A stretch of 64,000 nt of DNA from Plantibacter sp. ME-Dv--P-122b (GTDB lineage: Bacteria; Actinomycetota; Actinomycetes; Actinomycetales; Microbacteriaceae), in assembly GCF_030209375.1 (NCBI RefSeq), contig NZ_JARVSC010000005.1:1-64000 (forward strand). The letters are read 5' to 3'. Both the position numbers and the translations under genes were made by a program. The notes beneath the pieces are model-generated. The model was not told where the DNA came from. It saw only the letters and a program-made list of their open reading frames with translations, and made no database searches. This document shows positions 29,772 to 38,606 of this stretch, one piece after another; the stretch's first letter is position 1, and each line of letters opens with the position of its first letter.

Positions 29772-30146
29772 TCAGAACCGCTCGTCGTATGCCGTTCGAC
29801 TCGCCTCGATCACGGGGACGTGCTCGCCGGCCCACTCGGCGAGTGCCACCGCATGGGGGATGAGCGACTGCGCGAGGTCCGTCAGCTCGTACTCGACCCG
29901 TGGCGGCACTTCCGCGAAGGTGGTGCGGATGACGAGCCCGTCGCGCTCCAGATTCCTGAGGGTGAGGGTGAGCATGCGTCGGGAGATGCCCGGGATGCGC
30001 TGCTCGAGCTCGGTGAACCGGAACGGCCCGTCATGGAGCGTCGCGATGAGGAGGAGCGCCCACTTGTCGGCGATGCGGTCGAGGAGTGAGCGGATGGCCT
30101 TGCCCTGATCGCCTCGAACCGAACACAGCCTTGCGTAGCGGAACAT
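29772..30146 (-). CDS. HxlR family transcriptional regulator
   Basis: The protein has 124 residues, normal for HxlR. The winged helix includes IADKWALLLIATLHDGPFRF and ISRRMLTLTLRNLERDGLV. ATG at 30146 is preferred since AGAGG precedes it; the longer frame upstream has no such site. A conserved cysteine near the N-terminus (ARLCSVRG) recalls redox-sensing members. It is divergent from the DoxX-like gene with an inverted repeat between them. Confidence 0.9.
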   Translation of the reverse strand: MFRYARLCSVRGDQGKAIRSLLDRIADKWALLLIATLHDGPFRFTELEQRIPGISRRMLTLTLRNLERDGLVIRTTFAEVPPRVEYELTDLAQSLIPHAVALAEWAGEHVPVIEASRTAYDERF

Positions 30147-30168
30147 GGCGCCTCTCGGGACTCGGGTA

Positions 30169-30235
30169 CACACGTGTGCCTTTTGTACGCCGTTTCGATC
30201 CGGTCCACACTTGCGTTGGTTACCCATCGTAACCA
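30169..30235. promoter_or_regulatory. HxlR/DoxX divergent operator region
   Basis: TGGTTAC (30217-30223) and GTAACCA (30229-30235) form a 7-bp inverted repeat with a 5-nt spacer. A second perfect palindrome, CACACGTGTG, lies at 30169-30178. Both sit in the 119-nt gap between divergent genes, so they are the likely binding sites of the HxlR protein. Confidence 0.6.
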
Positions 30236-30265
30236 TCAACGCATGCATACACTCGGAGGTAGCTG

Positions 30266-30631
30266 ATGGTCATCGCCTATTGGATCGTTGCAGGACTGCT
30301 CGCGGTCCTGTACGTGTACTCGGGCGGCATGAAGCTCGTCCGCTCTGCAGAGCAGCTCCGCCCGATGATGGCGTGGGTCGACGGCATGCCACTCTCGGCG
30401 GTTCGAGTGATCGGGCTCCTTGAGGTCCTGGGCGTGGTCGGTCTCATCCTGCCGCCGCTCGTGGGCGTCCTCACCTGGTTGACCGTCGCCGCGGCGGTCG
30501 GACTGGTCCTGGTGCAGCTCGGCGGCATCACCCTGCACGTGCGTCGCGGCGAGATCCGGGTACTCGGGCTGAACGTCGCCCTGCTGGTGCTCGCCGCCGT
30601 CGAGATCTGGCTGGCGACCGTCTGGCTGTAG
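30266..30631 (+). CDS. DoxX-like small membrane protein
   Basis: The protein has 121 residues with four predicted membrane helices (for example YWIVAGLLAVLYVYSG and LNVALLVLAAVEIWLATV). The YSGGMKL motif after helix 1 is typical of DoxX/SURF4-like proteins. GGAGG precedes ATG 30266. DoxX relatives are often induced by quinone or thiol stress beside HxlR-type regulators; that role here is inferred from position. Confidence 0.85.
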   Translation: MVIAYWIVAGLLAVLYVYSGGMKLVRSAEQLRPMMAWVDGMPLSAVRVIGLLEVLGVVGLILPPLVGVLTWLTVAAAVGLVLVQLGGITLHVRRGEIRVLGLNVALLVLAAVEIWLATVWL

Positions 30632-30710
30632 CGATGGCGGGTCGCCGTGCGCGCAGCCGACCAGTCCTCGGGCGGGGCTCTCCGTTCCGCGAGGGGCGAC
30701 TCCGGCTTCG

Positions 30711-31961
30711 TCAGCCTGGAGGCGAGGTGCCGGCGGTCACGCCACGGACGCTTCGCGTCGACACCGCGACGATCGAGGCGAGCAGCACGACGAGGGCGCA
30801 TCCGATCAGGGTGCGCGTCGTCCCGAACGATTGCGCGAGTGGACCCACCAGGGTCTCGCCGAGGGGGACGGCGATGAACGACCCCACCATGTCGTACGAG
30901 TACACCCGCGACAACGCCTCGCGCGGGACGTTGGTCTGCAGGGATTGGTCCCAAGCGATGGAGAAGAGCTCGAGCGCTATCCCGCCGAGCCCGAATGCGA
31001 CCAGCAGCACCGGGAGGGACGGCAGTAGCCCGAGCGCTGCGACCGGGACGGCGGTGACAGCCATGAGTCCGACGCCGATGGCCAGCGCTCGCTGTGACCG
31101 CCAGCGCAGCGCGACCAGGGCACCCACCGCGAGGCCGGCCGCTTGCGCCGCGACGATGAGCCCCCACGAGGCGCGGCCGAACGAATGGTCGGCGACGACG
31201 GGTCCCAGAACGGTGGTCGCACCGACGAAGGCGGCGTTCAGGACCGCGAACTGGGCCACGACGATCCAGATCCAGCGCCGACCGGAGAACTCGCGCCAGC
31301 CGTCGCGAAGGTCGGAGAGGATGGACCCGCTCGACGCCGATCTCGCGGTCTGCGCGAGCCGCATCCAGCCGTAGCAGACGGCAGCCAGGGCGAAGGAGGC
31401 CGCATCGACGGCAAGTCCCACGCCTGGCCCGACCACCGCGACCACTCCTGCCCCCGCGGACGCGCCGAGGATGGTCCCGCCGTTCAGCCCGAGCCGCAGG
31501 AGCGCATTCGCGGGGCGAAGCGCTGCAGCTGGGACGGTCTCGGCGACCATGGCGGCGGACGCGGGGAGGCTCATGGCGGCGACCGCACCATTGACCACGC
31601 TCAGGACGACGAGGGACCAGATCGCCGCCGTCCCGGTCAGCACGAGCGCAGCGACCACCCCCTGCGTGATCGAAGCGGCGAGCGAGGTGCCGATGAGCAC
31701 GACTCGGCGAGGGAGTCGATCGGCGATCACGCCGCCGAACAACAGTACGGCGACGTTCGCGACGGACCGTGCTCCGACGACCAGCCCCAGGTCGGCGGCA
31801 GATCCGGTGAGATCGAGGACAGCGAATGCCAGTGCGATCGGTGCCGCGGCGTTGCCGAGCACGCCGACGGTCCGAGCAGCGAGGAGCCAGCGGAACGCCC
31901 CGTGTCGCAGTGGGCCGCCGGTCTGCTTTGCGGTCGACGACCCGGGGACCGCGCCGGTCAC
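30711..31961 (-). CDS. MFS transporter, probable drug or metabolite exporter
   Basis: The protein has 416 residues with about twelve membrane helices. The loop motif ADRLPRRVVLIGT between helices 2 and 3 is the MFS motif A. The best start is GTG at 31961, which overlaps the ArsR stop by 4 nt (GTGA); the longer frame upstream lies inside the regulator. It is cotranscribed with the ArsR-type gene, which probably controls it. The substrate is unknown. Confidence 0.87.
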   Translation of the reverse strand: MTGAVPGSSTAKQTGGPLRHGAFRWLLAARTVGVLGNAAAPIALAFAVLDLTGSAADLGLVVGARSVANVAVLLFGGVIADRLPRRVVLIGTSLAASITQGVVAALVLTGTAAIWSLVVLSVVNGAVAAMSLPASAAMVAETVPAAALRPANALLRLGLNGGTILGASAGAGVVAVVGPGVGLAVDAASFALAAVCYGWMRLAQTARSASSGSILSDLRDGWREFSGRRWIWIVVAQFAVLNAAFVGATTVLGPVVADHSFGRASWGLIVAAQAAGLAVGALVALRWRSQRALAIGVGLMAVTAVPVAALGLLPSLPVLLVAFGLGGIALELFSIAWDQSLQTNVPREALSRVYSYDMVGSFIAVPLGETLVGPLAQSFGTTRTLIGCALVVLLASIVAVSTRSVRGVTAGTSPPG

Positions 31962-32485
31962 GAACGCTTCATGGGGAAGAGCGCGGCCGTCATCGACACC
32001 GGCATCGTGCCGGGAGTACGCGGCCGTTGTGCAGCGGCGTGGAGGAGTGCCGAGGCCTCGCCGATCCGGCGGACGACCTGTCGCCAAACCTCCGGCTCCA
32101 CCCACAGTTCGGCATCGGTGGAAACCGACGGCCCCGGGCCGCGCCGGCGTGCACGACGCTGCAGCTCTGCATGGAGGGCGTCGTAGTACTCCATCTGCTC
32201 CTCCCTGAGGTCGCCGGAAGCGGATTGAGCTGCGGCAAGGGAGAAGGGCTCGGCCGACGCCTGATGCCGGTATCGCTTCGCTTCCCCACCCCGCAGCCGG
32301 ACCACCTCCACGACCCGCACCAGCCCGGCGCGCTCCAACACCCGGAGGTGGTAGCTCGCCGTCGCCTGGGTGTACCCGAGTTCGCGTCCTGCCTCGGCGG
32401 CGCTCATCGCGGCACCGGTCAGTAACGACAGAAGTCGGAGACGGATCGGGTGGGCGGTGGCGCGGAGTTCCTCGAGCGTGGACAT
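31958..32485 (-). CDS. ArsR-type winged-helix regulator
   Basis: The protein has 175 residues. The N-terminal winged helix reads ATAHPIRLRLLSLLTGAAMS then GRELGYTQATASYHLRVLER. No metal-binding cysteine pair is visible, so it is probably not a metalloregulator. The C-terminal half is helical and specific to MFS-linked members. It is the first gene of a two-gene operon with the exporter. Confidence 0.87.
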   Translation of the reverse strand: MSTLEELRATAHPIRLRLLSLLTGAAMSAAEAGRELGYTQATASYHLRVLERAGLVRVVEVVRLRGGEAKRYRHQASAEPFSLAAAQSASGDLREEQMEYYDALHAELQRRARRRGPGPSVSTDAELWVEPEVWRQVVRRIGEASALLHAAAQRPRTPGTMPVSMTAALFPMKRS

Positions 32486-32591
32486 GCCGCCATGTTCGCG
32501 CCCGAGCCGCCGACCGTCAAATGTGTCTTTGGGGGTTGGGTCGGGGAGTGACCCATTCCCGGGCTGAGTGACGCCCGCGCAGCCGGCCCGG

Positions 32592-33554
32592 TCAGGGCAC
32601 GAGCACGATGCGCCCGAACACGTCCCCGGCGTCCATGAGGCGGTGCGCCTCGGCGGCTTCGCTCAGTGGCAGGGTGTCGTGGACCACCGGCGAGAGCGTG
32701 CCTCGGACGGCGTCGTCGAACACCTCGGCCCGGACCCGGGCGAGGTCCTCGCGCGGCACGGTGTCGAGGCTCAGGGTTCCGAAGGTGATCGATCGGCGGA
32801 AGCCGGCCAGCAGAGCCGTGCCGAAGTCGGCGGGCGGGAACCCGCCCACCACGCCCACGGCGATCAGGCGGCCGTTCGGCGAGAGCCGCTCGATGAACCG
32901 GGGGAGGTCGGGGCCGCCGACGATGTCGAGGATGACGTCGAACTCGGCCGGGGCGTCCGTATCGCCTGCACCGGAGCGGTCGAGCACGTGGGTTGCACCG
33001 AACGCCCGCAGTCGATCCCCGCGTTGCGGGGACGACGTGGTGACGGCGATGACCCCGGCACCGGCCCGAGCGGCCAGCTCGACGCCGGCCAGGCCGATGC
33101 TCCCGGCGGCCCCGCGCACGAGGACGGATTCGCCCGCGGCCAGGCGAGCGCGTTCGAGCGCGAAGTGCGCGACCGGGAACGCGCTCCCCAGCGTCACCGC
33201 CTGGAAGGATGTCAGGTCGGATGGCAGCTCGACGATCTCGTCTGCTCGCGCGATCACGTACTCGGCGTACGCGCCCGAGGTCCCCGTGAACGCCCAGACC
33301 CGTCGACCGACCCACGCGGGGTCGACGTCGGGCCCGGTCGCCGTGATGACGCCGGCGGCTTCGCTCCCCGGGATCATCCCCGAGTCCCGGGTGGCTTCGG
33401 CGATCCCGCCCCGGCGGATCACGACGTCGACCCCGCCGACGCCGGCGGCCTCCGTTTCAACGAGGACCTCACCGACCCCGGGCGTGGGGACGGGCAGGTC
33501 CGTCACCTCCATCCCACTCGGGTCGCCGAAGGTCCGGATGATCACTGCGCGCAT
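32592..33554 (-). CDS. Zinc-independent alcohol dehydrogenase/quinone oxidoreductase-like protein
   Basis: The protein has 320 residues. The GroES-like domain begins MRAVIIRTFGDPSGMEV and contains GSEAAGVITATG; the NADPH-binding domain has VLVRGAAGSIGLAGVELAAR near 150. Zinc-ligand cysteines are missing. ATG at 33554 has a GGAG site upstream. It is divergent from a TetR gene, 86 nt away, which probably regulates it. Confidence 0.87.
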   Translation of the reverse strand: MRAVIIRTFGDPSGMEVTDLPVPTPGVGEVLVETEAAGVGGVDVVIRRGGIAEATRDSGMIPGSEAAGVITATGPDVDPAWVGRRVWAFTGTSGAYAEYVIARADEIVELPSDLTSFQAVTLGSAFPVAHFALERARLAAGESVLVRGAAGSIGLAGVELAARAGAGVIAVTTSSPQRGDRLRAFGATHVLDRSGAGDTDAPAEFDVILDIVGGPDLPRFIERLSPNGRLIAVGVVGGFPPADFGTALLAGFRRSITFGTLSLDTVPREDLARVRAEVFDDAVRGTLSPVVHDTLPLSEAAEAHRLMDAGDVFGRIVLVP

Positions 33555-33640
33555 GGGTGCACTCCGTTTCACGGCGGGGGGTCTGACCCGCCTCCCGAAA
33601 CGTAACGGACGCACCCGTCCACTTGAGTAATGTGAGACAC

Positions 33641-34270
33641 ATGTCCGCGACACTGCCTCAGAACCTGCGTTCCGACGCGCAGGAGAACCGTGACCGCGTC
33701 CTCGCGGCGGCCCGCGAACTGTTCGGGACCGACGGTCTCCACGTGACGATGCGAGAGATCGCCCGACGAGCCGGCGTCGGGCCGGCCACCCTCTACCGAC
33801 GGTTCCCGACCAAAGCCGATCTCGTCAGAGCCGCCTTCGTGAACGAGCTCGACGCCTGCCGCTCGATCGTGGTCGACGCCCTCGCGGACGTCGACCCCTG
33901 GCACGGCTTCCGCGGCATCGTCGAGGAGGTCCTGGTCCTCAACGCTCGGAACCGGGGGTTCACGGACGCGTTCCTCGCCGCCTACCCCGATGCCGTCGAT
34001 TTCCGGACCCAGCGCGAACAGGCCGTGCGGGCGATCACCGACGTCGCTCGTCGTGCCATCGACGCCGGCGCGCTGCGCGCGGACTTCGTCCTCGACGACT
34101 TCCTCGTGGTCCTGCTCGCGGCTCGCGGACTCTCGAGGACGTCGGAGACGGAGCGCGTCCGAGCTGCGCGACGCTACGCCGCACTCGTGATCGACGGACT
34201 GCGCGCGTCCGACCGGCACGGACCGCTCCCTCCGGCGCCGCGACTCATCCCGAGCGTCATCCCGGCGTAG
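33641..34270 (+). CDS. TetR family regulator beside the oxidoreductase
   Basis: The protein has 209 residues. The helix-turn-helix is in MREIARRAGVGPATLYRRFP (about 36-55). ATG at 33641 is preferred over upstream codons; TAATGT at 33628-33633 lies 7 nt before it and could make a leaderless start. GGACG-N4-CGTCC at 33607-33620 may be its operator. It is divergent from the oxidoreductase gene. Confidence 0.85.
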   Translation: MSATLPQNLRSDAQENRDRVLAAARELFGTDGLHVTMREIARRAGVGPATLYRRFPTKADLVRAAFVNELDACRSIVVDALADVDPWHGFRGIVEEVLVLNARNRGFTDAFLAAYPDAVDFRTQREQAVRAITDVARRAIDAGALRADFVLDDFLVVLLAARGLSRTSETERVRAARRYAALVIDGLRASDRHGPLPPAPRLIPSVIPA

Positions 34271-34285
34271 CCCGCCGGTGCGGGT

Positions 34286-34684
34286 TCACGATGCGACGCG
34301 TTCGCCTGCGTCAGCGGTGATCGGGGTGAAGACGTTCACGAGGTTGCCGTCGGGGTCGCGGAACAGCAGCGACCGGTTGCCCCACGGCATGTCCGTCGGC
34401 TCGTTCACGAACGTCTCCACGACGCCCTGGAGCGTCGCGTAGACCGCATCGACGTCGTCGACGAGGAAGTCGAGGATGACGGATCGATTGGCACGCGGCG
34501 CGGCGGCGTGCTCGCCCAACAGAGGGATGGTCGCTGAACTGGCGATGGCGAGCGTGCCGGTGTCGGTGCGCACCTCGGCGAACAGCGGGTGCAAGCGTGC
34601 CGCGGTCACGCCGGTGACCCGCTCGTAGAACGCGACCAGAGTGTCGACGTCGTCAGTGATGATCCGGGTGGCTGCGAATTGCAT
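34286..34684 (-). CDS. VOC superfamily (glyoxalase/bleomycin-resistance fold) protein
   Basis: The protein has 132 residues in two beta-alpha-beta-beta-beta units. FAATRIITDDVDTLVAFYER is the usual VOC start, and LLFRDPDGNLVNVFTP is the C-terminal half-site with the acidic ligand region. AAGGAGACACGT before ATG 34684 is a strong ribosome binding site. It is divergent from the WYL regulator, whose operator is in the 97-nt gap. Confidence 0.87.
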   Translation of the reverse strand: MQFAATRIITDDVDTLVAFYERVTGVTAARLHPLFAEVRTDTGTLAIASSATIPLLGEHAAAPRANRSVILDFLVDDVDAVYATLQGVVETFVNEPTDMPWGNRSLLFRDPDGNLVNVFTPITADAGERVAS

Positions 34685-34745
34685 ACGTGTCTCCTTGGCA
34701 GGCGGGGTTGCCCCGCGGGTGCGGCGGCGGTGACGACGATAGAAC

Positions 34746-34775
34746 GAATACCGGACAGTTTCCGCCCGGTATTCT
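34746..34775. promoter_or_regulatory. 9-bp inverted repeat operator overlapping a leaderless WYL promoter
   Basis: GAATACCGG (34746-34754) and CCGGTATTC (34766-34774) are a perfect inverted repeat with an 11-nt spacer, giving 20-bp centre spacing. TATTCT (34770-34775) in the right arm lies 6 nt before ATG 34782 and can act as a -10. Binding here would block the regulator's own promoter and influence the divergent VOC gene. Confidence 0.75.
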
Positions 34776-34781
34776 CATCAC

Positions 34782-35774
34782 ATGGGAACCGCCGGCTCGC
34801 CGATCGCTCGTGCGTTGCAGCTCCTGGAGCTGCTGCAGTCGGCGGAGATCCGCAGCGTGCCTGAACTCGCGGAGCGGTTGAGCGTGGATGAGCGGACCGT
34901 GCGTCGCTCGGTGCAGCGGCTCGTGGACATGGATGTCCCGATCGAGTCGGTGCGTGGCCGCTACGGCGGGTACCGCCTCGCCGCCGGCCGACGGGTGTCA
35001 CCGGTCATGCTCTCCGACGAGGAGGCGGCCGCCGTCTTCCTCGGCTTGAGCGAAGCCCAATCGACCTCGGACTCTCCGGATGTCGCAGCGCAGATCGCCC
35101 TCGCGAAGATCCGGCGTTCCCTCCCGGCCGCATCCGTGGATCGCCTCGATGCGGTCATGCACGCCGCAGCGCTGAGTTCGTCCCGCCTCGACGTGCCCGA
35201 CGCCGGCGTCCTGCTCACCGTGTCGGATGCGCTCCGAGCGAGGCGTCCCCTGGAACTGCGCTACCGCAGCGCGGAGGACACGCCCTCGCGCCGCACGGTG
35301 CACCCGTACGACCTGCTCGTCCATGCCGGTCGCTGGTACCTCGACGCATTCGACGTCGAGCGAGCGGAGGAGCGCACCTTCCGTGTCGACCGCATCCGAT
35401 CCGCGCGGACGCTGCCCGGCGTGTTCTCGGCGCCGGTTGCTCGAGCGGAGCGTCCTCGACTCGTCGATCGCTTCGCGGGGGCGGACTACCGATGGCACGT
35501 CCGGTTGCGCATCCAGGCGAGCGTCCCGCAGATACGGGCCCACTTCCCGGAGAGCGTGGCCGTCGTGGAGCCGATCGAAGATGCACCCGGCTGGCATCGG
35601 GTCTCGATCCGTGCCAAACGCCTCGACTGGCTTCCAGCGGTGATCGCCGGGCTGGGGGATCACGCGGTGATCATCGACGAGCCCGAGGACCTCCGCGAAC
35701 TCCTCGATGCGACAGCGACGCGGATGCTCCGCATCGCGCGCGGTGCGGACGGAGCACCGCCGATCCCTGAGTAG
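34782..35774 (+). CDS. YafY/PafC-type WYL-domain transcriptional regulator
   Basis: The protein has 330 residues. The N-terminal HTH_11-type winged helix is RALQLLELLQSAEIRSVPEL with ERTVRRSVQRL. The WYL domain begins near 145 and contains LLVHAGRWYLDAFDVERAEE, where the WYL triad is intact. A C-terminal WCX extension follows. It is divergent from the VOC gene. Such regulators sense small molecules or nucleic acids; the ligand here is unknown. Confidence 0.88.
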   Translation: MGTAGSPIARALQLLELLQSAEIRSVPELAERLSVDERTVRRSVQRLVDMDVPIESVRGRYGGYRLAAGRRVSPVMLSDEEAAAVFLGLSEAQSTSDSPDVAAQIALAKIRRSLPAASVDRLDAVMHAAALSSSRLDVPDAGVLLTVSDALRARRPLELRYRSAEDTPSRRTVHPYDLLVHAGRWYLDAFDVERAEERTFRVDRIRSARTLPGVFSAPVARAERPRLVDRFAGADYRWHVRLRIQASVPQIRAHFPESVAVVEPIEDAPGWHRVSIRAKRLDWLPAVIAGLGDHAVIIDEPEDLRELLDATATRMLRIARGADGAPPIPE

Positions 35775-35865
35775 GGCGCGACCCTGCGCATCACCTCGAA
35801 GCACGCCACCGGCGGCCGCGGGCGGCGGCGATCGCCGCGAGATTCGGCGAGTGACGCGCGTGCGC

Positions 35866-35893
35866 GGTCGGTCGGTCGGTGGGTGGGTGGGGG
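35866..35893. repeat. Tetranucleotide run (GGTC)3(GGTG)3 with G-quadruplex potential
   Basis: Three GGTC units are followed by three GGTG units and a G run; the plus strand carries GG, GGG, GGG and GGGGG runs separated by single T residues. It lies between convergent genes, 4 nt from the short-chain dehydrogenase stop codon. Confidence 0.6.
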
Positions 35894-35897
35894 CGCA

Positions 35898-36818
35898 TCA
35901 CCGTCCGATGAGCCGCTCCGACTCGTCCCAGAGCCGGCGGGCGTCTTCCAGGTTCCGCATCGGTGGCCACAGGGTCGGGAGGAGGGCGGGACGGCCGCCC
36001 ATCGTGCGGACCGGTCCGTAGAACTCGTCGCCTCGCGCGGTCGAAGCCGTTGCGGCCATGAGCGCGGGCTGAGCGGCGCTCGACACCGTGCCTGCGACGC
36101 CGAGGCGTGAGAGCAAGCGGACCACGCGACGGGCTCCGGTGTCCCGCTGCCGGCCCATGCCCGGTTGGGCGGCCAACAGGTTGGTGGGGGAGACGCCGGG
36201 GTGGGCCAGGTTGCTGGAGACACCCCAGCCGCCGGCTCTGCTCCTCGCGTCGAGTTCGCGGGCGAACAGCGCGACGGCGATCTTGGACTGCTGATAGGCC
36301 CGCATCCCGTCGTAGCTGTTCTTCCAGTCGAGGTCGTCCCAGTTGATCGAGCCGCTCCGGGCGGCGATGCTCGTCTGGTGCGTGACACGCGCCCCGCCGG
36401 CCTTGAGCAGCGGGAGCAGGCCGAGGGTGAGCGCGAAGTGACCGAGGTGGTTGACGCCGAACTGGAGCTCGAAGCCGTCCCGCGTCTCCTGCCGCTCCGG
36501 CGGCGTCATGACGCCCGCATTGTTGACGAGCAGGTCGATCGGGCGGCCCTCCGCGGTGAGCTGGTCGACGAGTGCGGCGACGGACTCCAGAGAGGCGAGG
36601 TCCAGACGGCGGACCGACACCGTCGCGCCGGGAACGGCCGCACGGATGCCGTCGGCGACGTGCTCGCCCTTCGTCGTCGAGCGCACGGGCAGGACGACCT
36701 CGGCGCCTGCCCGGGCGAGGTCGGTGGCGATGACTCGACCGAGGCCGTCGCTCGCGCCGGTGACGACGGCGAACGACCCGGTCAGGTCGGGGATGGTGAA
36801 CGCGGGTGTTCGTGGCAT
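35898..36818 (-). CDS. Short-chain dehydrogenase/reductase (retinol dehydrogenase-like)
   Basis: The protein has 306 residues. The cofactor motif is [18 protein letters not shown] near residue 17, NNAGV follows near 90 and the active site is YQQSK (about 168-172). ATG at 36818 has GAAGGA upstream. It is divergent from the MmyB-type regulator, as often seen for SDR genes under that regulator class. The substrate cannot be inferred. Confidence 0.87.
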   Translation of the reverse strand: MPRTPAFTIPDLTGSFAVVTGASDGLGRVIATDLARAGAEVVLPVRSTTKGEHVADGIRAAVPGATVSVRRLDLASLESVAALVDQLTAEGRPIDLLVNNAGVMTPPERQETRDGFELQFGVNHLGHFALTLGLLPLLKAGGARVTHQTSIAARSGSINWDDLDWKNSYDGMRAYQQSKIAVALFARELDARSRAGGWGVSSNLAHPGVSPTNLLAAQPGMGRQRDTGARRVVRLLSRLGVAGTVSSAAQPALMAATASTARGDEFYGPVRTMGGRPALLPTLWPPMRNLEDARRLWDESERLIGR

Positions 36819-36895
36819 GGTCGGTCCTTCTCGTGGGAGGTGGCACAGCGTGGTGTGTGGGATCAAGACTGCGGTCTCGCCCACGGCGGGTGCCA

Positions 36896-36930
36896 GGACC
36901 GGTCCATCCACTGATCGCCGGTCCGTGGAT
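36896..36930. promoter_or_regulatory. Candidate operator between SDR and MmyB-type regulator
   Basis: GGACCGGTCC at 36896-36905 is a perfect 10-bp palindrome. ATCCAC (36906-36911) and GTGGAT (36925-36930) form an inverted repeat just beside it. The rest of the 244-nt intergenic gap shows no gene. Confidence 0.45.
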
Positions 36931-37062
36931 AACGCCGCTGCCGCGGCACGGAGACAGCTCAGCGCGGTCATCCTCGTCAGGGGTGGATCGACAGGCCGTG
37001 GCTGTCCGCCCCCACGCACGATAGAAAGGGACTCGACCGACTGCAGCAGGAGAAGGAGCGCG

Positions 37063-37920
37063 ATGATCGATCGACCGGGTCTGGCGACCTTCCTCAGCCA
37101 TCGGCGGCACCTGCTCCAACCTGAGGACGTCGGGCTGCCGCGCGGTCCACGGCGACGGACGGACGGCCTTCGGCGGGAGGAGGTCGCGGCGCTCTGCAAC
37201 ATGTCGACCGACTACTACGCGCGGCTCGAGCGCGGCGTCGGGCCGCAGCCGTCCGAGCAGATGATCGCCGCGATCGCGCAGGGCCTGCACCTCTCCCTCG
37301 ACGAACGGGACCACGTCTTCCGACTGGCCGGCCGCACGCCTCCCGTCCGGGGAGCGCACGGCGACCACGTCGGCCCCGGTCTGTTGCGGATCCTCGACCG
37401 CTTGCAGGACACCCCCGCCGAGATCATCAACGAACTCGGCGAGACGCTTCGCCAGACACCGATGGCCGTCGCGCTCAACGGCGACGCCTCCCGCTTCAGC
37501 GGTGACGACCGGAGCCTCGGCTACCGGTGGTTCACCGACCCGGCCGCGAGTTCGGCCTACCCGCCCGCCGATCGCCGGCTGCTCTCGCGCGTGTACGCCG
37601 CCGGGCTCCGCGAGGTCGTCACGATGCGTGGTCCCGGATCGCGTGCGGAACAACTGGCGAACGCCCTGTTGGAACGGAGCGAGGACTTCCGCGAGTTGTG
37701 GGCCGCGCAGGAGGTCGGGCTCCGCCCCACCGAGGTCAAGCGGTTCCTCCACCCCGAGGTCGGCGAACTGGAACTGCACTGCCAGACGCTGCTGGACCCC
37801 GACCAGTCCCACCGGCTGCTCGTCTACACAGCTGAGCCCGGGAGCGAAAGCGCCGAGAAACTGCGACTCCTCGCGGTGATCGGCGCGCAATCGTTGCCAG
37901 GCCGACCGACGGACTCCTGA
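37063..37920 (+). CDS. XRE-family regulator with MmyB-like ligand-binding domain
   Basis: The protein has 285 residues. The helix-turn-helix is in [20 protein letters not shown] (about 36-55) followed by LERG. The C-terminal MmyB-like domain, a PAS-related ligand-binding fold, spans about 105-270. AGGAGAAGGAGCG precedes ATG 37063. These regulators commonly repress an adjacent divergent SDR gene, which is the arrangement here. Confidence 0.87.
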   Translation: MIDRPGLATFLSHRRHLLQPEDVGLPRGPRRRTDGLRREEVAALCNMSTDYYARLERGVGPQPSEQMIAAIAQGLHLSLDERDHVFRLAGRTPPVRGAHGDHVGPGLLRILDRLQDTPAEIINELGETLRQTPMAVALNGDASRFSGDDRSLGYRWFTDPAASSAYPPADRRLLSRVYAAGLREVVTMRGPGSRAEQLANALLERSEDFRELWAAQEVGLRPTEVKRFLHPEVGELELHCQTLLDPDQSHRLLVYTAEPGSESAEKLRLLAVIGAQSLPGRPTDS

Positions 37921-37945
37921 GAACGGTGGTCCGCGTCGGGGCCGC

Positions 37946-38134
37946 TCAGCTCGTCGGCTTCTGCTCCGCCACGGGGAAGACGACCAGGAGGAACGCACCG
38001 ATCGGTCCGAAGAAGAAGACGAGCAGGAACCAGATCCATGCCGACCGGTTGCGGGTACGGGCGTAGCCGCCGGCGAGGATGGCGACGGTCAGCCAGAGGG
38101 CGGAGGCGAATGAGTAGACGTATTCGATCTGCAT
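37946..38134 (-). CDS. Small two-helix membrane protein (PLDc_N-like length)
   Basis: The protein has 62 residues with two membrane helices (ALWLTVAILAGGYA and WIWFLLVFFFGPIGAFLLVV) and a short charged tail. The WxxxxxxFGPIG pattern recalls phospholipase D N-terminal-like small membrane proteins. It converges on the MmyB-type gene. The role is unknown. Confidence 0.65.
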   Translation of the reverse strand: MQIEYVYSFASALWLTVAILAGGYARTRNRSAWIWFLLVFFFGPIGAFLLVVFPVAEQKPTS

Positions 38135-38238
38135 GCACCGAGGCTAGGGGATACTCGCCGCCTGGCTGGACCGACCTCGCACGGGTTGAGGATCGCGGCA
38201 GTTCACCGGACGCGATCGCGGTCCTGCGTGCGAAACCC

Positions 38239-38562
38239 CTACGAACTCGGGAACGGACGCAGCTCCAGACGGCCGTTGCGGGCCATCGGGTGGCGGGCGG
38301 CGATGTCGATCGCCTCGTCGAGGTCGGCGCACTCGAGGATGTCGAAGCCCCAGAGCGTGTCGGTCGCTCCCGGGACCGGGCCATTGGTGACGAGGCGCTC
38401 ACCGGCGCGGACTCGGACGCCGCGCGCCTCGCTCGGATCGAGCACGTCGCCGAGGAGTCGCCGTCCGGTCGTGTCCAGCTCCTGGACCCAGTGGTCGACG
38501 TCGGAGTCGTCGGTGGGCTCGTCGGGCACGGGGTCCGTGAGGACGAACATCATGAATCGCAT
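38239..38562 (-). CDS. YciI-related (DGPF/YCII) domain protein
   Basis: The protein has 107 residues. It starts MRFMMFVLTDP, has a central LLGDVLDPSEARGVRVR segment with PVPGATDTLWGFDILECADL and ends IAARHPMARNGRLELRPF, matching the YCII family with its conserved His near the end. AGAGGAAATCC precedes ATG 38562. Paralogues often accompany ECF sigma factors; none is adjacent here. The enzymatic role is uncertain. Confidence 0.85.
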   Translation of the reverse strand: MRFMMFVLTDPVPDEPTDDSDVDHWVQELDTTGRRLLGDVLDPSEARGVRVRAGERLVTNGPVPGATDTLWGFDILECADLDEAIDIAARHPMARNGRLELRPFPSS

Positions 38563-38606
38563 GGATTTCCTCTCATTCGACGCTCTCGGGAGCGCACTCG
38601 TGGTCG

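Noticed and set aside
35791-37998. 735-residue minus-strand ORF across the SDR and MmyB-type genes
   Set aside because: It runs through two well-supported genes in another frame and is low-complexity Arg/Pro-rich, typical of shadow translation.
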